A stretch of 6,274 nt of DNA from assembly GCF_946221145.1 (NCBI RefSeq), contig NZ_CAMIOH010000186.1, positions 1-6,274 on the forward strand, given 5' to 3'. Numbering within the stretch: position 1 is the first letter of the stretch; each line of letters opens with the position of its first letter. The position numbers and the translations under genes are program-made. The DNA is from an uncultured Paracoccus sp. (lineage in GTDB: Bacteria; Pseudomonadota; Alphaproteobacteria; Rhodobacterales; Rhodobacteraceae). Under the pieces are notes generated by a model. That model saw only the letters and a program-made list of their open reading frames with translations. It was not told the origin of the DNA and ran no database searches. This document shows, one piece after another, positions 6,242-6,274 of this stretch.

Positions 6242-6274
6242 GAAATCAATGATCGGGCAGGGTTCGGCGCGACG
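6242..6274 (-). other. Upstream edge of the small membrane protein gene, no resolvable feature
   Basis: Only 33 bases remain before the window ends. On the minus strand one frame enters from the edge and meets a TGA at 6248-6246, so the last eight codons of an upstream same-strand gene could lie here, about 16 nt before the small gene's ATG. This is too short to tell from chance. No promoter is evident. Confidence 0.15.

Noticed and set aside
1..6274. Mobile element, CRISPR array, tRNA or other transfer signature
   Set aside because: I saw no transposase motif, terminal inverted repeat, spaced direct-repeat array or cloverleaf. Composition is even apart from the short AT-rich promoter gap.

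Overview
The window looks like chromosomal DNA from a GC-rich alphaproteobacterium. The protein style and the heavy use of GCC, CTG, GGC and GAT codons suggest the Rhodobacterales, perhaps Paracoccus or a relative; this is inferred from composition and gene style, not from a database match. It holds one complete regulatory and efflux locus, cut at the left edge, plus the start of a neighbouring region.

Layout: positions 1-5378 on the minus strand are a tightly packed tripartite RND (resistance-nodulation-division) multidrug efflux operon. It reads, in transcription order, membrane fusion protein (5378-4203), AcrB/MexB-type inner-membrane proton-driven pump (4196-1086) and NodT/OprM-type outer-membrane lipoprotein channel (from 1089, running off the left edge after 363 codons). 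The pump starts 6 nt after the fusion-protein stop, and the channel start overlaps the pump stop as ATGA. A TetR/AcrR-type repressor gene (5482-6075, plus strand) is divergent from the operon. The 103-bp gap between them is AT-rich in its middle and carries overlapping TGCA-based inverted repeats that are the likely operator, with plausible divergent promoters on top of it. A small 47-codon gene for a single-span membrane protein (6229-6086, minus strand) converges on the repressor gene. Only 10 nt separate the two stop codons, and both stops sit inside the arms of one inverted repeat.

How it works together (inference from family knowledge): the repressor binds the shared intergenic region and limits both its own gene and the pump operon. 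A hydrophobic ligand would release it, and the three products then assemble into one channel from inner membrane to outside. The organisation is that of mexR/mexAB-oprM or acrR/acrAB with the outer-membrane channel gene included.

This is mostly an ordinary efflux locus. The points that stand out are an Arg in place of the near-invariant transmembrane Lys of the pump's proton relay, a shortened hairpin tip in a fusion protein that lacks a lipidation signal, the operator architecture, and the short membrane-protein gene. I see no mobile element, CRISPR array, tRNA or rRNA gene, and no clear evidence of a new system.
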